Positions 56,383 through 64,000 of a DNA stretch of 64,000 nt are shown here, in pieces; position 1 is the first letter of the stretch, and every line of letters starts with the position of its first letter. Both the position numbers and the translations under genes were made by a program. This stretch comes from Phaeobacter sp. B1627. GTDB taxonomy: Bacteria; Pseudomonadota; Alphaproteobacteria; Rhodobacterales; Rhodobacteraceae. The stretch lies in NCBI RefSeq assembly GCF_006265095.1, contig NZ_VCNK01000016.1, positions 62,001 to 126,000 on the forward strand, given 5' to 3'. The notes below the pieces were generated by a model, which was not told the origin of the DNA, made no database searches, and saw only the letters and a program-made list of their open reading frames with translations.

Positions 56383-57221
56383 GCGATACCGCCGTGCTTC
56401 TGCCCGATCAGGGCCAGACCCGCAAAACCGGTCGCTGGCTCTATGCGGCCTCGGTGACGCTCCTGTGTGCCTGGGTGATCGTGCCGCTCTACTTCCTGCT
56501 GATCAACACGCTGTCGGCGCCAGAGACGGTGAACAGCTTTCCGAAATCCTTCGTACCGGAATTCGACCTTGGCAGTCTGACCTTCTTTGCGGGGTTTCAG
56601 GGCATGCTGACGGCGCTGAAGAACTCCATCGTGGTGGCATTCCTGACAATGGTGATGTCGATCCTGATCGGGGCGCCCGCCGGATATGCGCTGTCGCGGT
56701 TCGAGTTCCGCGGAAAGGAGGCGTTCCGGCTGCTGATCCTGCTGACACGTGCGTTCCCGCTGCCGTTGCTGGCGCTGCCGCTGGCGGTCATGTTCATTCG
56801 CACCGGGTTGGATGACACGGCCTTCGGGCTGGCGCTGGTCCATACGACATTGGCCATTCCCTTTGCCGTCCTGATCACGTTCTCGCTGTTTTCCGGCATT
56901 CCGGTGGAATTGGAGGAGGCCGCATGGACGCTCGGCTGCACGCGGCTGACGGCATTCACCAAAGTGGTCCTGCCGCTGATCCTTCCGGGCATCACGGCAA
57001 GCGCAATCTTTGCCTTTGTGATCTCCTGGAACGAGGTCTTTGCCGCCGCCGTTCTGACCATCGAGAACCGGACCCTGACCGCGTTTTTGCTGCAGACTCT
57101 GGGCGAAGCGCCGCTGCATCTGAAATTTGCGGGCGGGTTTATCCTCGTGGTGCCGGCGCTGATCTTCATCTTTGCAGTACGCAAATACCTGTTTGCCATG
57201 TGGGGCATCGCGAACCGCTAG
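56379..57221 (+). CDS. Sugar ABC transporter permease (MalG/UgpE type)
   Basis: 280-residue CUT1 permease with six helices and an EAA loop, EEAAWTLGCTRLTAFTKVVL. It overlaps the previous gene by ATGA. Confidence 0.92.
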   Translation: MSDTAVLLPDQGQTRKTGRWLYAASVTLLCAWVIVPLYFLLINTLSAPETVNSFPKSFVPEFDLGSLTFFAGFQGMLTALKNSIVVAFLTMVMSILIGAPAGYALSRFEFRGKEAFRLLILLTRAFPLPLLALPLAVMFIRTGLDDTAFGLALVHTTLAIPFAVLITFSLFSGIPVELEEAAWTLGCTRLTAFTKVVLPLILPGITASAIFAFVISWNEVFAAAVLTIENRTLTAFLLQTLGEAPLHLKFAGGFILVVPALIFIFAVRKYLFAMWGIANR

Positions 57222-57250
57222 GGCACGCGACAGACGATAAGGACACTAAA

Positions 57251-58294
57251 ATGGCTGAAATTCAGATCCGGAATGTCGCCAAATGCTTTGGCAGCTACCA
57301 GGCGCTCCATGACATCAACCTCACCATTGCCGACCAGGAATTCATGGTGCTGCTCGGGGCCTCGGGCTGCGGCAAATCCACCTTGTTGCGCATTATCGCA
57401 GGTCTTGAAACCCAGACCACCGGCGAGGTCTGGATCGGCGGGCGGCGCATCGATCATCTGCCGCCCAAGGATCGTGGCATCGCGATGGTGTTTCAGAACT
57501 ACGCGGTCTTTCCGCATCTGACGGTGTTTGAAAACATCGGCTTTGGCTTGCGAATGCAGAAAATGCGCAATGACGAGGTGACACGACGGGTCACCCGCAC
57601 GGCAGAGCTGATGCATATTGAACAGTTGCTGACGCGGTATTCCGGCGAATTGTCCGGAGGCCAGCGCCAGCGCGTCGCAGTGGCGCGCGCCCTCGCGATG
57701 GAGCCGGATGTGATCCTGATGGATGAGCCGCTGTCAAACCTCGACGCATTGCTGCGGCTGGAGATGCGGGCGGAGCTGAAAGGCGTTCTGGCCGAGAGCA
57801 ATACCACCGCAATCTATGTCACCCATGATCAGGTCGAAGCGATGAGCCTCGCGGATCGGATTTCGGTCATGCATCAGGGCCGCATTGTTCAGGCGGCCTC
57901 ACCGGTTGAGGTCTACCGCGATCCGGCGGAACGGTTCGTGGCGGGTTTCATCGGCAATCCGCCGATGAATTTCCTGCCTGCCCGCAACACCGGAGCGGGG
58001 CGCTGGGCAGTGGCAAATCAGGTCTTTGATGGCCCCGATGTCCCGGCCACAGCGTTGGAGTTTGCAATCCGCCCGGAGGATGTCCGCCCCGCGGATGAGG
58101 GGTTGGAGGCGCGGGTCCGCCTGGTGGAGCCGCTCGGGGCGCATTTGCTTTTGACCTGCGATGTGGGCGGCGCCATGTTCCGCGCCATTCTGGACAGCGA
58201 TATGACCGTGCGCGCCGGAGATGAGCTGAAGCTGGCGGCAATGCCGGACCGCATCCGCTGGTTTGATCCTGACACGTCTCTTTCCATCGCCTGA
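57251..58294 (+). CDS. Sugar ABC transporter ATP-binding protein (UgpC/MsmK type)
   Basis: 347-residue CUT1 ATPase. Walker A GASGCGKST is at 36-44, the signature LSGGQRQRVAVARALAM and Walker B ILMDEPLSNLDA follow, and a C-terminal TOBE-like domain comes after about residue 235. It energises the two permeases. Confidence 0.93.
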   Translation: MAEIQIRNVAKCFGSYQALHDINLTIADQEFMVLLGASGCGKSTLLRIIAGLETQTTGEVWIGGRRIDHLPPKDRGIAMVFQNYAVFPHLTVFENIGFGLRMQKMRNDEVTRRVTRTAELMHIEQLLTRYSGELSGGQRQRVAVARALAMEPDVILMDEPLSNLDALLRLEMRAELKGVLAESNTTAIYVTHDQVEAMSLADRISVMHQGRIVQAASPVEVYRDPAERFVAGFIGNPPMNFLPARNTGAGRWAVANQVFDGPDVPATALEFAIRPEDVRPADEGLEARVRLVEPLGAHLLLTCDVGGAMFRAILDSDMTVRAGDELKLAAMPDRIRWFDPDTSLSIA

Positions 58295-58314
58295 AGTCTT
58301 CTGGAGAACACACG

Positions 58315-59592
58315 ATGAGCCACCCGCTTTATGACGGGGCGGTCGAGATCCTTGCCCGCAATGATCTCGGTCACTACACGGTGCCTACCCACGGGCTCTA
58401 CCCGTTTCAATGGAACTGGGACAGTGCCCTATCCGCGCTCGGGCAATCCTATGTGAATGAATCCCGGGCCTGGACCGAGATCGAAACCCTGTTCGATCAC
58501 CAATGGCCGGACGGCATGGTGCCGCACATCATCTTTCACAAGGAAGACGAAGGCTATTTTCCCGGCCCCTCGGTCTGGGGCACAGAGCGGCCCGTGCCCA
58601 CCTCCGGCATCAGTCAGCCGGCGGTGACCGGATTTGCCGTGCGCAAGCTGTTCGAGCGGGCAAAAGACCTGCCATCGGCACGCGCGCGGGCAAAGGCGTT
58701 GTTGCCAAAGATCCAGGCCTGGCACGATTGGTTCTTTGCGACCCGGGACCCCGAGGAAACGGGGTTGGTTGCGATCATTCATCCCTGGGAGTCGGGACGG
58801 GACAATTCAGCTGACTGGAACGCGGCGCTGTCGCGGGTGCCGACCGAGGGAGTGGGCGATTTCCAGCGTCGCGATATCCAGCACGCCGCCGCTGCGCATA
58901 GGCCCACAACAGAGCAGTACCAGCGCTACATCTGGCTGGTGAAACACTTCCGCGCGCAGGGGTGGGACACGGCGAAACTGCATGATGCCTCGCCGTTTCG
59001 GGTGGTGGACCCGGGCTTCAACGCCATTTTGCTGCGCTCCTGCGCCGATCTGGCCTGGCTGGCAGAGCAGCTGGACGAGCCTGCGATTGGGGCACGGGCC
59101 AAAACGCAGTCCGACAAGGGGCTGGCGGCGATGGAACATCTGTGGAGCGACAGGCATCAGCAATACCTCTGTTATGACCGCGCCATCGGCGCGCCGGTGG
59201 ACTGCCTGACCGTGGGCGGCCTGCTGCCTGTGTTCACCGCCATCGCGCCGGACAGATCGGCACGGATTGCGGCCCGGCTGGAGGATCTGGCCCGGCGCAC
59301 AACCTATATGATCCCGAGCCATGACCCTCATGCACCCGAATATGACGGCGAGAGATACTGGCTCGGCCCGGCCTGGCTGATCGTGAACTACATGATTGCG
59401 GACGGGCTGAACCGCGATGGTCACACAGAGATCGCGGCCCGCATCGTCGGCGACTCGATGAAGCTGATTGTCGAAAGCGGCTTCTCGGAATATTACGACC
59501 CCATGACCGGTGCCCCTTGCGGTGGTCCGCATTTTACCTGGACCGCGGCGATGGTGATCGAGTTTCTCAAGCAAACGGGAGGGGTGGAATGA
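58315..59592 (+). CDS. MGH/GH63-like glycoside hydrolase
   Basis: 425-residue (alpha/alpha)6-barrel protein of the mannosylglycerate-hydrolase/GH63-GH37 clan. It contains FQWNWDSA (near residue 31), WESGRDNSADWN (near 158), DCLTVGG, and YWLGPAWLIVNYM followed by GPHFTWTAAM. The acidic residues in these segments are the likely acid/base pair. With a sugar transporter and a lyxose/mannose isomerase, hydrolysis of mannosyl- or glucosyl-glycerate or a similar solute is plausible but not shown. It starts 21 bases after the ATPase gene. Confidence 0.82.
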   Translation: MSHPLYDGAVEILARNDLGHYTVPTHGLYPFQWNWDSALSALGQSYVNESRAWTEIETLFDHQWPDGMVPHIIFHKEDEGYFPGPSVWGTERPVPTSGISQPAVTGFAVRKLFERAKDLPSARARAKALLPKIQAWHDWFFATRDPEETGLVAIIHPWESGRDNSADWNAALSRVPTEGVGDFQRRDIQHAAAAHRPTTEQYQRYIWLVKHFRAQGWDTAKLHDASPFRVVDPGFNAILLRSCADLAWLAEQLDEPAIGARAKTQSDKGLAAMEHLWSDRHQQYLCYDRAIGAPVDCLTVGGLLPVFTAIAPDRSARIAARLEDLARRTTYMIPSHDPHAPEYDGERYWLGPAWLIVNYMIADGLNRDGHTEIAARIVGDSMKLIVESGFSEYYDPMTGAPCGGPHFTWTAAMVIEFLKQTGGVE

Positions 59593-60275
59593 AACGCTCG
59601 CGCATCAACGAGATCATGGCAAACGCGGATGAGATGATCAGGAGTTACGGCTTCGTCCTGCCACCCTTTGCCTCCTGGTCGCCAGAGACCTTCGTGGCCC
59701 GCAAAGACGCGGCGCGTCATTTGATCGACGCCCGCTGTGGCTGGGACATCACCGACTATGGCGCCGGAAAATTTGACGAGATGGGGCTGTTTCTCTTCAC
59801 GCTGCGCAATGGCCGCCTGGCGGATCTGCAGAACGGCCGTGGCATGTGTTACGCGGAAAAGCTGCTGATTTCCCGGCAGGATCAGCTGAGCCCGATGCAC
59901 ACCCATGTGATCAAGGCCGAGGACATCATCAACCGCGGCGGCGCGACCCTTGTGATCGAGCTCTTCGGGTCCGACGATCAGGGCCGGTTCGCCGCCGATC
60001 GTGGTGGCTCGGTCTGGTGTGACGGCATCCGGCGCGACTATGCGCCCGGCGAAAAGCTGGCTCTGGCGCCCGGCGAAAGCGTGACCTTGATGCCTGGCGA
60101 CTGGCATGCCTTCTGGGGCGAGGGCGGGGACGTCCTGATCGGCGAGGTCTCCACGGTCAATGACGACGAGACCGACAATCTGTTCCGCGAACCGATCGGT
60201 CGCTTTGCCGAGATCGAAGAAGACGTCGCCCCGACCCATCTTCTGGTGAGCGATTATGCCCGTTGGCTGGTTTGA
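59589..60275 (+). CDS. D-lyxose/D-mannose isomerase (cupin)
   Basis: 228-residue cupin ketol-isomerase of the YdaE/lyxose isomerase family, which interconverts D-lyxose with xylulose and D-mannose with fructose. HTHVIKAEDIINRGG carries metal-binding His and Glu residues. DYAPGEKLALAPGESVTLMPGDWHAFWG completes the site. The ATG overlaps the hydrolase stop by four bases, so the two are co-translated. Together they would release and isomerise a mannose-like sugar. Confidence 0.87.
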   Translation: MKRSRINEIMANADEMIRSYGFVLPPFASWSPETFVARKDAARHLIDARCGWDITDYGAGKFDEMGLFLFTLRNGRLADLQNGRGMCYAEKLLISRQDQLSPMHTHVIKAEDIINRGGATLVIELFGSDDQGRFAADRGGSVWCDGIRRDYAPGEKLALAPGESVTLMPGDWHAFWGEGGDVLIGEVSTVNDDETDNLFREPIGRFAEIEEDVAPTHLLVSDYARWLV

Positions 60276-60277
60276 TC

Positions 60278-60318
60278 CCGGCAGGTAATCGCTGCGGGTC
60301 GCCGGTCTTTCTTTTTTC
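60278..60318 (+). terminator. Weak terminator-like hairpin after the isomerase gene
   Basis: CCGGC pairs with GCCGG 18 bases later, and TCTTTCTTTTTT follows. It may end the sugar operon before the HAD gene; the stem is short. Confidence 0.4.
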
Positions 60319-60466
60319 TGCCGGATGGCTTGCCAAAATCTCTGCGCCTGTCACAAGAAAGCCTGTGGTCGGATCCTTTGCGACCTGACGGAAAATGCGT
60401 GACAGAGGCGCCTGTCCGGCCGCGACCTGCGGGGCGGCGGTGGCTCTTGTCGACAGGAGAGGATGA

Positions 60467-61192
60467 ATGATGAAACTGAGCGATTTCAAGGCGCTGACCT
60501 TCGACGTCTATGGTACGCTGATCGATTGGGAAAGTGGCATGATTGCCGGGCTGAAGCCGTTGACCGACAAGGTCAGCCGCAGTTTGACCCGCGACGACAT
60601 CCTTGAGGCGCATGCATATTACGAGTCCACCACCCAGAAATGGACACCGGCCAAGAAGTACTATGAACTGTTGCCTGTCGTCTATCGCCGCATGGCCGAG
60701 GAATGGGGGGTCGAGGTCACCTGGGAGGACTGCGTGGCCTACGGTCTTTCGGTGCGCCAATGGCCCGCCTTTGACGACAGCCGCGAGGCCCTGGCCTATC
60801 TTCAGCAGCATTTCAAGCTGATCGTGCTGACAAACACCGACAACCTGTCGTTTTCCGGCTCCAATGCCCGGCTGGGCGTGACCTTTGACGGTGTCTATAC
60901 GGCCGAGGATATCGGCAGCTATAAACCGGCGGATCGCAATTTTGACTATATGCTGGACACACTGGCCCGCCGCGGTATCGGGAAACAGGACATCCTGCAC
61001 ACGGCCGAGAGCATGTTTCACGATCACGCCCCGGCCAACAGGCATGGGCTTGCCAATTGCTGGATCTACCGGCGTCATGACAAGGACGGATTTGGCGCCA
61101 CGATGAACCCGGGTGACCTGCCGACCTATGATTTCCGGTTCAATAGCATGATGGACATGGTCAGAGCTCATCAGGCCGAGTTGGCCGGGTAA
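60467..61192 (+). CDS. Haloacid dehalogenase type II-like hydrolase (HAD superfamily)
   Basis: 241 residues with HAD motif I DVYGTLIDW (nucleophile Asp13), motif II LTNTDN, a motif III lysine in SYKPADRNFD and a motif IV-like region. The closest annotated group is (S)-2-haloacid dehalogenase, but many members act on phosphates. AGGAGAGG precedes ATG 60467; ATG 60470 is also possible. The relation to the sugar operon is unclear. Confidence 0.83.
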   Translation: MMKLSDFKALTFDVYGTLIDWESGMIAGLKPLTDKVSRSLTRDDILEAHAYYESTTQKWTPAKKYYELLPVVYRRMAEEWGVEVTWEDCVAYGLSVRQWPAFDDSREALAYLQQHFKLIVLTNTDNLSFSGSNARLGVTFDGVYTAEDIGSYKPADRNFDYMLDTLARRGIGKQDILHTAESMFHDHAPANRHGLANCWIYRRHDKDGFGATMNPGDLPTYDFRFNSMMDMVRAHQAELAG

Positions 61193-61284
61193 ACGGTCCA
61201 GTCAGACCAGTCAGCTCAGCCGGCTTGGTCAGACTGATCGGCCCAGCCGCCAAAGCGCTCTTTTGACCGCCTCCCACTTGACCG

Positions 61285-61308
61285 CCGCCCACTGGGGGGC
61301 GGTTTTTT
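61285..61308 (+). terminator. Rho-independent terminator between the HAD gene and the arsenic operon
   Basis: CCGCCC and GGGCGG pair around a six-base loop, followed by six T residues. It lies about 90 bases after the HAD stop. A second inverted repeat (around TCAGACCAG) lies just before it. Confidence 0.75.
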
Positions 61309-61377
61309 CACAGGCCGGACGATACATGAATGCGGCTCGGAGGGCAGGTAGGGGGTTGCTCGAAACAAACAATTCCA

Positions 61378-61392
61378 ATATTCGTGAAATAT
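61378..61392. promoter_or_regulatory. Candidate ArsR operator at the arsR-arsC start
   Basis: ATATTCGTGAAATAT, an imperfect dyad overlapping the ATG of the arsenic operon, an expected location for an ArsR site; arms ATAT/ATAT with an inner GAA/TTC pair. Confidence 0.4.
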
Positions 61393-62233
61393 GGAAAACA
61401 TACTCACAGATCGACTCGCCGTTCTCAGCCACCCGCAGCGCATTGCGGTGTTCCGGCTGCTCATGCGGCGCTGTCCGGATGAGCTGCCGGCGGGCGAAAT
61501 CGCGGATGTTCTGGGCCTGAAGGCAAGCACCGCATCGGCCTATCTGGCCGCGCTGACGCGGGCGGATCTGATTGCCCAGCGGCGGGACGGCGCGCGGTTG
61601 CTCTATGCGATCAATCTGCAGGCGGCCCGCGACGTTGTGGCCGGTCTCTTTGTGGATTGTTGTCGTGGCCGACCGGATCTTTGTCCGCCACATTTTTCTG
61701 ACCTCATCAGGAGCGTGTCCCCTATGCGCGATACCAAATTCAACGTTCTCTTTGTCTGTACCGGCAATTCGGCCCGTTCCATTTTTGCCGAGACCCTGTT
61801 GCGCGACCTCGGCGGGGATCGGTTCACGGCCTATTCGGCGGGCACCGCGCACCGGTCTGAACTGAACCCCTATGCGGTCGAGATGCTCAAGTCGAAGAAG
61901 CACGATGTTGCGCCGCTTAGGTCGAAAAACGTATCTGAATTTCAAGGCGTTGACGCGCCCCGGATGGATTTTGTCTTCACCGTCTGCGACCGCGCCGCAA
62001 ATGAGGAATGTCCTGTGTGGCCGGGGCAGCCGATCTCCGGCCATTGGGGCATGCCGGACCCGGTCAAGGCAGAGGGCACGGAGGCGCAAAAGAGGCTGGC
62101 GTTCCAGCAGACATACGGCGCCTTGCGCAATCGGATCAGCGCCTTCACATCGCTGCCGTTTGAGACTCTGGACCGGGAGTCGTTGCAAAAACATGTGGAT
62201 GAAATCGGCAGACGCGAACAGGAACAGGTATAA
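61391..62233 (+). CDS. ArsR repressor fused to ArsC arsenate reductase
   Basis: 280-residue fusion. Residues 1-95 are an ArsR/SmtB winged helix (HPQRIAVFRLLMRR, LKASTASAYLAAL). Cys90-Cys91 and Cys98 at its end may be the arsenite sensor. Residues 115-270 are a low-molecular-weight phosphatase-type arsenate reductase with the catalytic loop Cys123-TGNSA-Arg129 and the FTVCDRAANEECPVW segment. It is the first gene of the operon, followed by a GAPDH-like gene and arsJ. Fusion lets arsenate reduction and sensing be made together. Confidence 0.9.
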   Translation: MENILTDRLAVLSHPQRIAVFRLLMRRCPDELPAGEIADVLGLKASTASAYLAALTRADLIAQRRDGARLLYAINLQAARDVVAGLFVDCCRGRPDLCPPHFSDLIRSVSPMRDTKFNVLFVCTGNSARSIFAETLLRDLGGDRFTAYSAGTAHRSELNPYAVEMLKSKKHDVAPLRSKNVSEFQGVDAPRMDFVFTVCDRAANEECPVWPGQPISGHWGMPDPVKAEGTEAQKRLAFQQTYGALRNRISAFTSLPFETLDRESLQKHVDEIGRREQEQV

Positions 62234-62239
62234 CCGACC

Positions 62240-63238
62240 ATGACAACCTATGCTCTCAACGGGCTTGGCCGCATGGGCAAACTCGCCCTGCGCCCCTTGA
62301 TCGAACGTGGCGCAAAGATCGCTTTTGTGAACGATGCGACAGGCGATCCCGCGATGCACGCGCATCTGCTGGAATTTGATTCCGTCCACGGGCGCTGGCC
62401 TGCGGAATTTGCGTCGGACGACGAAGGGATTTCGATCGACGGCACCCGCATTCCCGTGACCTGCAGCCGCGATATCGGCGCGCTGCCTCTCGAAGGCGTT
62501 GATGTCGTTATCGATTGCACCGGAGCCTTCAAGACCGAAGCCAAGCTCGCCCCGTATTTCGAGGCGGGCGTGAAAAAGGTCGTCGTTTCGGCGCCGGTCA
62601 AGGACGGGCCGACTGCGAACATCGTCTACGGCATCAACAACGATGCCTACAACCCGGAGGCACATCGGATCATCACGGCCGCCAGCTGCACCACCAATTG
62701 TCTGGCGCCGGTGGTCAAGGTCCTGTTGGAGGGGATCGGCATCAAGCACGGCTCGATCACGACAATCCACGATGTCACCAACACCCAGACCATAGTGGAC
62801 CGCCCGGCCAAGGACATGCGGCGCGCGCGATCCGCGCTGACCAACCTGATCCCGACCACGACCGGCTCTGCCACGGCGATCACGCTGATCTACCCCGAGC
62901 TGGCGGGCAAGCTGAATGGCCACGCGGTGCGGGTGCCTTTGCTGAACGCCTCGATCACCGATTGCGTGTTCGAAATGTCCCGTGAGACGACAGCTGACGA
63001 GGTCAATGCTTTGTTCAAAGCCGCAGCTGACGGCCCTTTGAGCGGGATCCTCGGGTATGAGACCCGGCCGCTGGTGTCGTCGGATTACACCAATGACCCG
63101 CGCAGCAGTATCATTGATGCGCCCTCGACGATGGTGGTGAACGGCACGCAGGTCAAAATTTATGCGTGGTATGACAATGAGTTCGGTTATGCGCATCGCC
63201 TTGTCGATGTGGCGCTGATGGTGGGTGGAACCCTGTGA
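62240..63238 (+). CDS. ArsJ-associated glyceraldehyde-3-phosphate dehydrogenase
   Basis: 332-residue GAPDH. The catalytic cysteine is Cys150 in the ASCTTNC motif (148-154), and NGLGRMGKL is the NAD motif. In ars operons such enzymes form 1-arseno-3-phosphoglycerate from glyceraldehyde 3-phosphate and arsenate, which ArsJ then exports. It starts six bases after arsR-arsC and overlaps arsJ. Confidence 0.9.
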   Translation: MTTYALNGLGRMGKLALRPLIERGAKIAFVNDATGDPAMHAHLLEFDSVHGRWPAEFASDDEGISIDGTRIPVTCSRDIGALPLEGVDVVIDCTGAFKTEAKLAPYFEAGVKKVVVSAPVKDGPTANIVYGINNDAYNPEAHRIITAASCTTNCLAPVVKVLLEGIGIKHGSITTIHDVTNTQTIVDRPAKDMRRARSALTNLIPTTTGSATAITLIYPELAGKLNGHAVRVPLLNASITDCVFEMSRETTADEVNALFKAAADGPLSGILGYETRPLVSSDYTNDPRSSIIDAPSTMVVNGTQVKIYAWYDNEFGYAHRLVDVALMVGGTL

Positions 63239-64000
63239 CACGTCCTGCTGGCTTTGCCGCCTATCTGACCGTGACGGCCGCATATTGGGCCTTCATGCTG
63301 ACCGACGGGGCGCTCCGGATGCTGGTTCTGCTGCATTTCCACACGCTGGGCTTTTCGCCGGTGCAGCTGGCCTATCTGTTTGTGCTCTATGAAATCGCAG
63401 GCGTCGTCACCAACCTCTCTGCGGGGTGGATTGCGGCGCGCTTTGGTCTGACGGCCACGCTCTATGCCGGACTGTCGCTGCAGGTTGTGGCCCTGCTGGC
63501 TCTGGCCCGGCTCGATCCGGAATGGAGCATCGCGGCCTCTGTCACCTTTGTCATGCTGGTGCAGGGCCTGTCGGGCGTGGCCAAGGATCTGGCCAAGATG
63601 AGCTCCAAGAGCGCGGTCAAGATCCTTGCGCCTGACGATGGCGGGGGGTTGTTTCGCTGGGTCGCGGTGCTGACCGGTTCGAAGAATGCAGTCAAAGGCG
63701 CCGGGTTCCTGTTGGGCGCGGCGCTGCTGGCGGTGTGTGGATTTGTGCCGTCGGTCCTGGCGATGGCCGCGATCCTGTTCGTGATCCTCGCAGGCGTCGT
63801 GGTTGGCATGCCCTCGGGCCTGCCCATCGGTCGCAAAGATGCCAGGTTCTCCGAGGTCTTCTCCAAGAATCGCAATGTGAACTGGCTCAGCGGCGCCCGG
63901 TTGTTCCTGTTCGGAGCCCGCGACGTCTGGTTCGTGGTCGGCATTCCGATCTATTTCTACGCTGTGCTGTCGGACGGCAGCCACGAGGGAAATCGCGCAG
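63235..64000 (+). CDS. arsJ: Organoarsenical efflux MFS transporter ArsJ (cut by right edge)
   Basis: The first 255 residues of an MFS-type membrane protein. Start GTG 63235 overlaps the GAPDH stop. It has hydrophobic helices from residue 7 on, with [21 protein letters not shown] early in the chain and [13 protein letters not shown] near residue 120, in ArsJ context. It would export 1-arseno-3-phosphoglycerate. The remaining C-terminal half lies beyond the window. Confidence 0.9.
   Translation, partial: MTRPAGFAAYLTVTAAYWAFMLTDGALRMLVLLHFHTLGFSPVQLAYLFVLYEIAGVVTNLSAGWIAARFGLTATLYAGLSLQVVALLALARLDPEWSIAASVTFVMLVQGLSGVAKDLAKMSSKSAVKILAPDDGGGLFRWVAVLTGSKNAVKGAGFLLGAALLAVCGFVPSVLAMAAILFVILAGVVVGMPSGLPIGRKDARFSEVFSKNRNVNWLSGARLFLFGARDVWFVVGIPIYFYAVLSDGSHEGNRA

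Noticed and set aside
61229-63283. 684-residue minus-strand frame over the arsenic operon
   Set aside because: Antisense shadow of arsR-arsC and GAPDH, which have conserved catalytic motifs.

Overview
The window is high-GC, densely packed bacterial DNA that looks like the chromosome of an alphaproteobacterium, most likely a Rhodobacterales (Roseobacter-group) organism. The grounds are the many TRAP transporters, the LysR and LacI regulators beside transport operons, a phasin gene, an N-type ATPase operon and the overall protein style. No rRNA, tRNA, insertion sequence, phage gene or CRISPR array was seen. The species cannot be named from the sequence.

Layout, left to right. (1) 0-2.7 kb: an accB-accC biotin carboxylase pair, cut by the left edge, is divergent from an RraA-type aldolase. 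A perfect 14-bp palindrome lies between them. (2) 2.7-8.7 kb: a gluconate/idonate locus. A LacI regulator, gluconokinase and 5-keto-gluconate reductase lie on one strand; a 2-hydroxyacid dehydrogenase, L-idonate 5-dehydrogenase and 6-phosphogluconate dehydrogenase lie on the other. Two GTTATCGATA-type operators sit before the two halves, and a terminator follows gnd. (3) 8.8-16.5 kb: a LysR gene divergent from a DctPQM TRAP transporter, then a TAXI-type TRAP system. (4) 16.6-23.5 kb: a sorbosone-dehydrogenase-like propeller protein, a siderophore cluster (TonB receptor, Tat-type binding protein, DUF2218-SIP reductase) and a TetR regulator. (5) 23.7-28.9 kb: an amino-acid ABC transporter in an operon with a D-amino-acid aminotransferase, divergent from a LysR gene. 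(6) 29-33 kb: LysR, DoxX and VOC genes.

(7) 33-43 kb: a low-oxygen energy module. It holds a phasin, acetate kinase, a MaoC-phosphotransacetylase fusion and the complete N-ATPase operon atpDCQRBEFAG. Three TTGACCTNNGTCAA boxes of CRP/FNR type are spread through it, suggesting shared control. A heavy-metal P-type ATPase with a TPC metal motif follows.

(8) 45.4-52.7 kb: the least familiar part. It carries two unrecognised proteins, a winged-helix/TolB-like/TPR regulator, a vanadium-haloperoxidase/PAP2 enzyme whose N-terminus is nine copies of Ala-Tyr-Asn/Gly, and a subtilisin-like protease with a complete triad but no signal peptide. The last four are consecutive on one strand. This is the best candidate for an undescribed system.

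(9) 52.9-61.2 kb: a LacI regulator divergent from a sugar ABC transporter operon with an MGH/GH63-like hydrolase and a D-lyxose/mannose isomerase, followed by a HAD hydrolase. (10) 61.4-64 kb: an arsenic operon with an ArsR-ArsC fusion, an ArsJ-associated GAPDH and arsJ, cut by the right edge.
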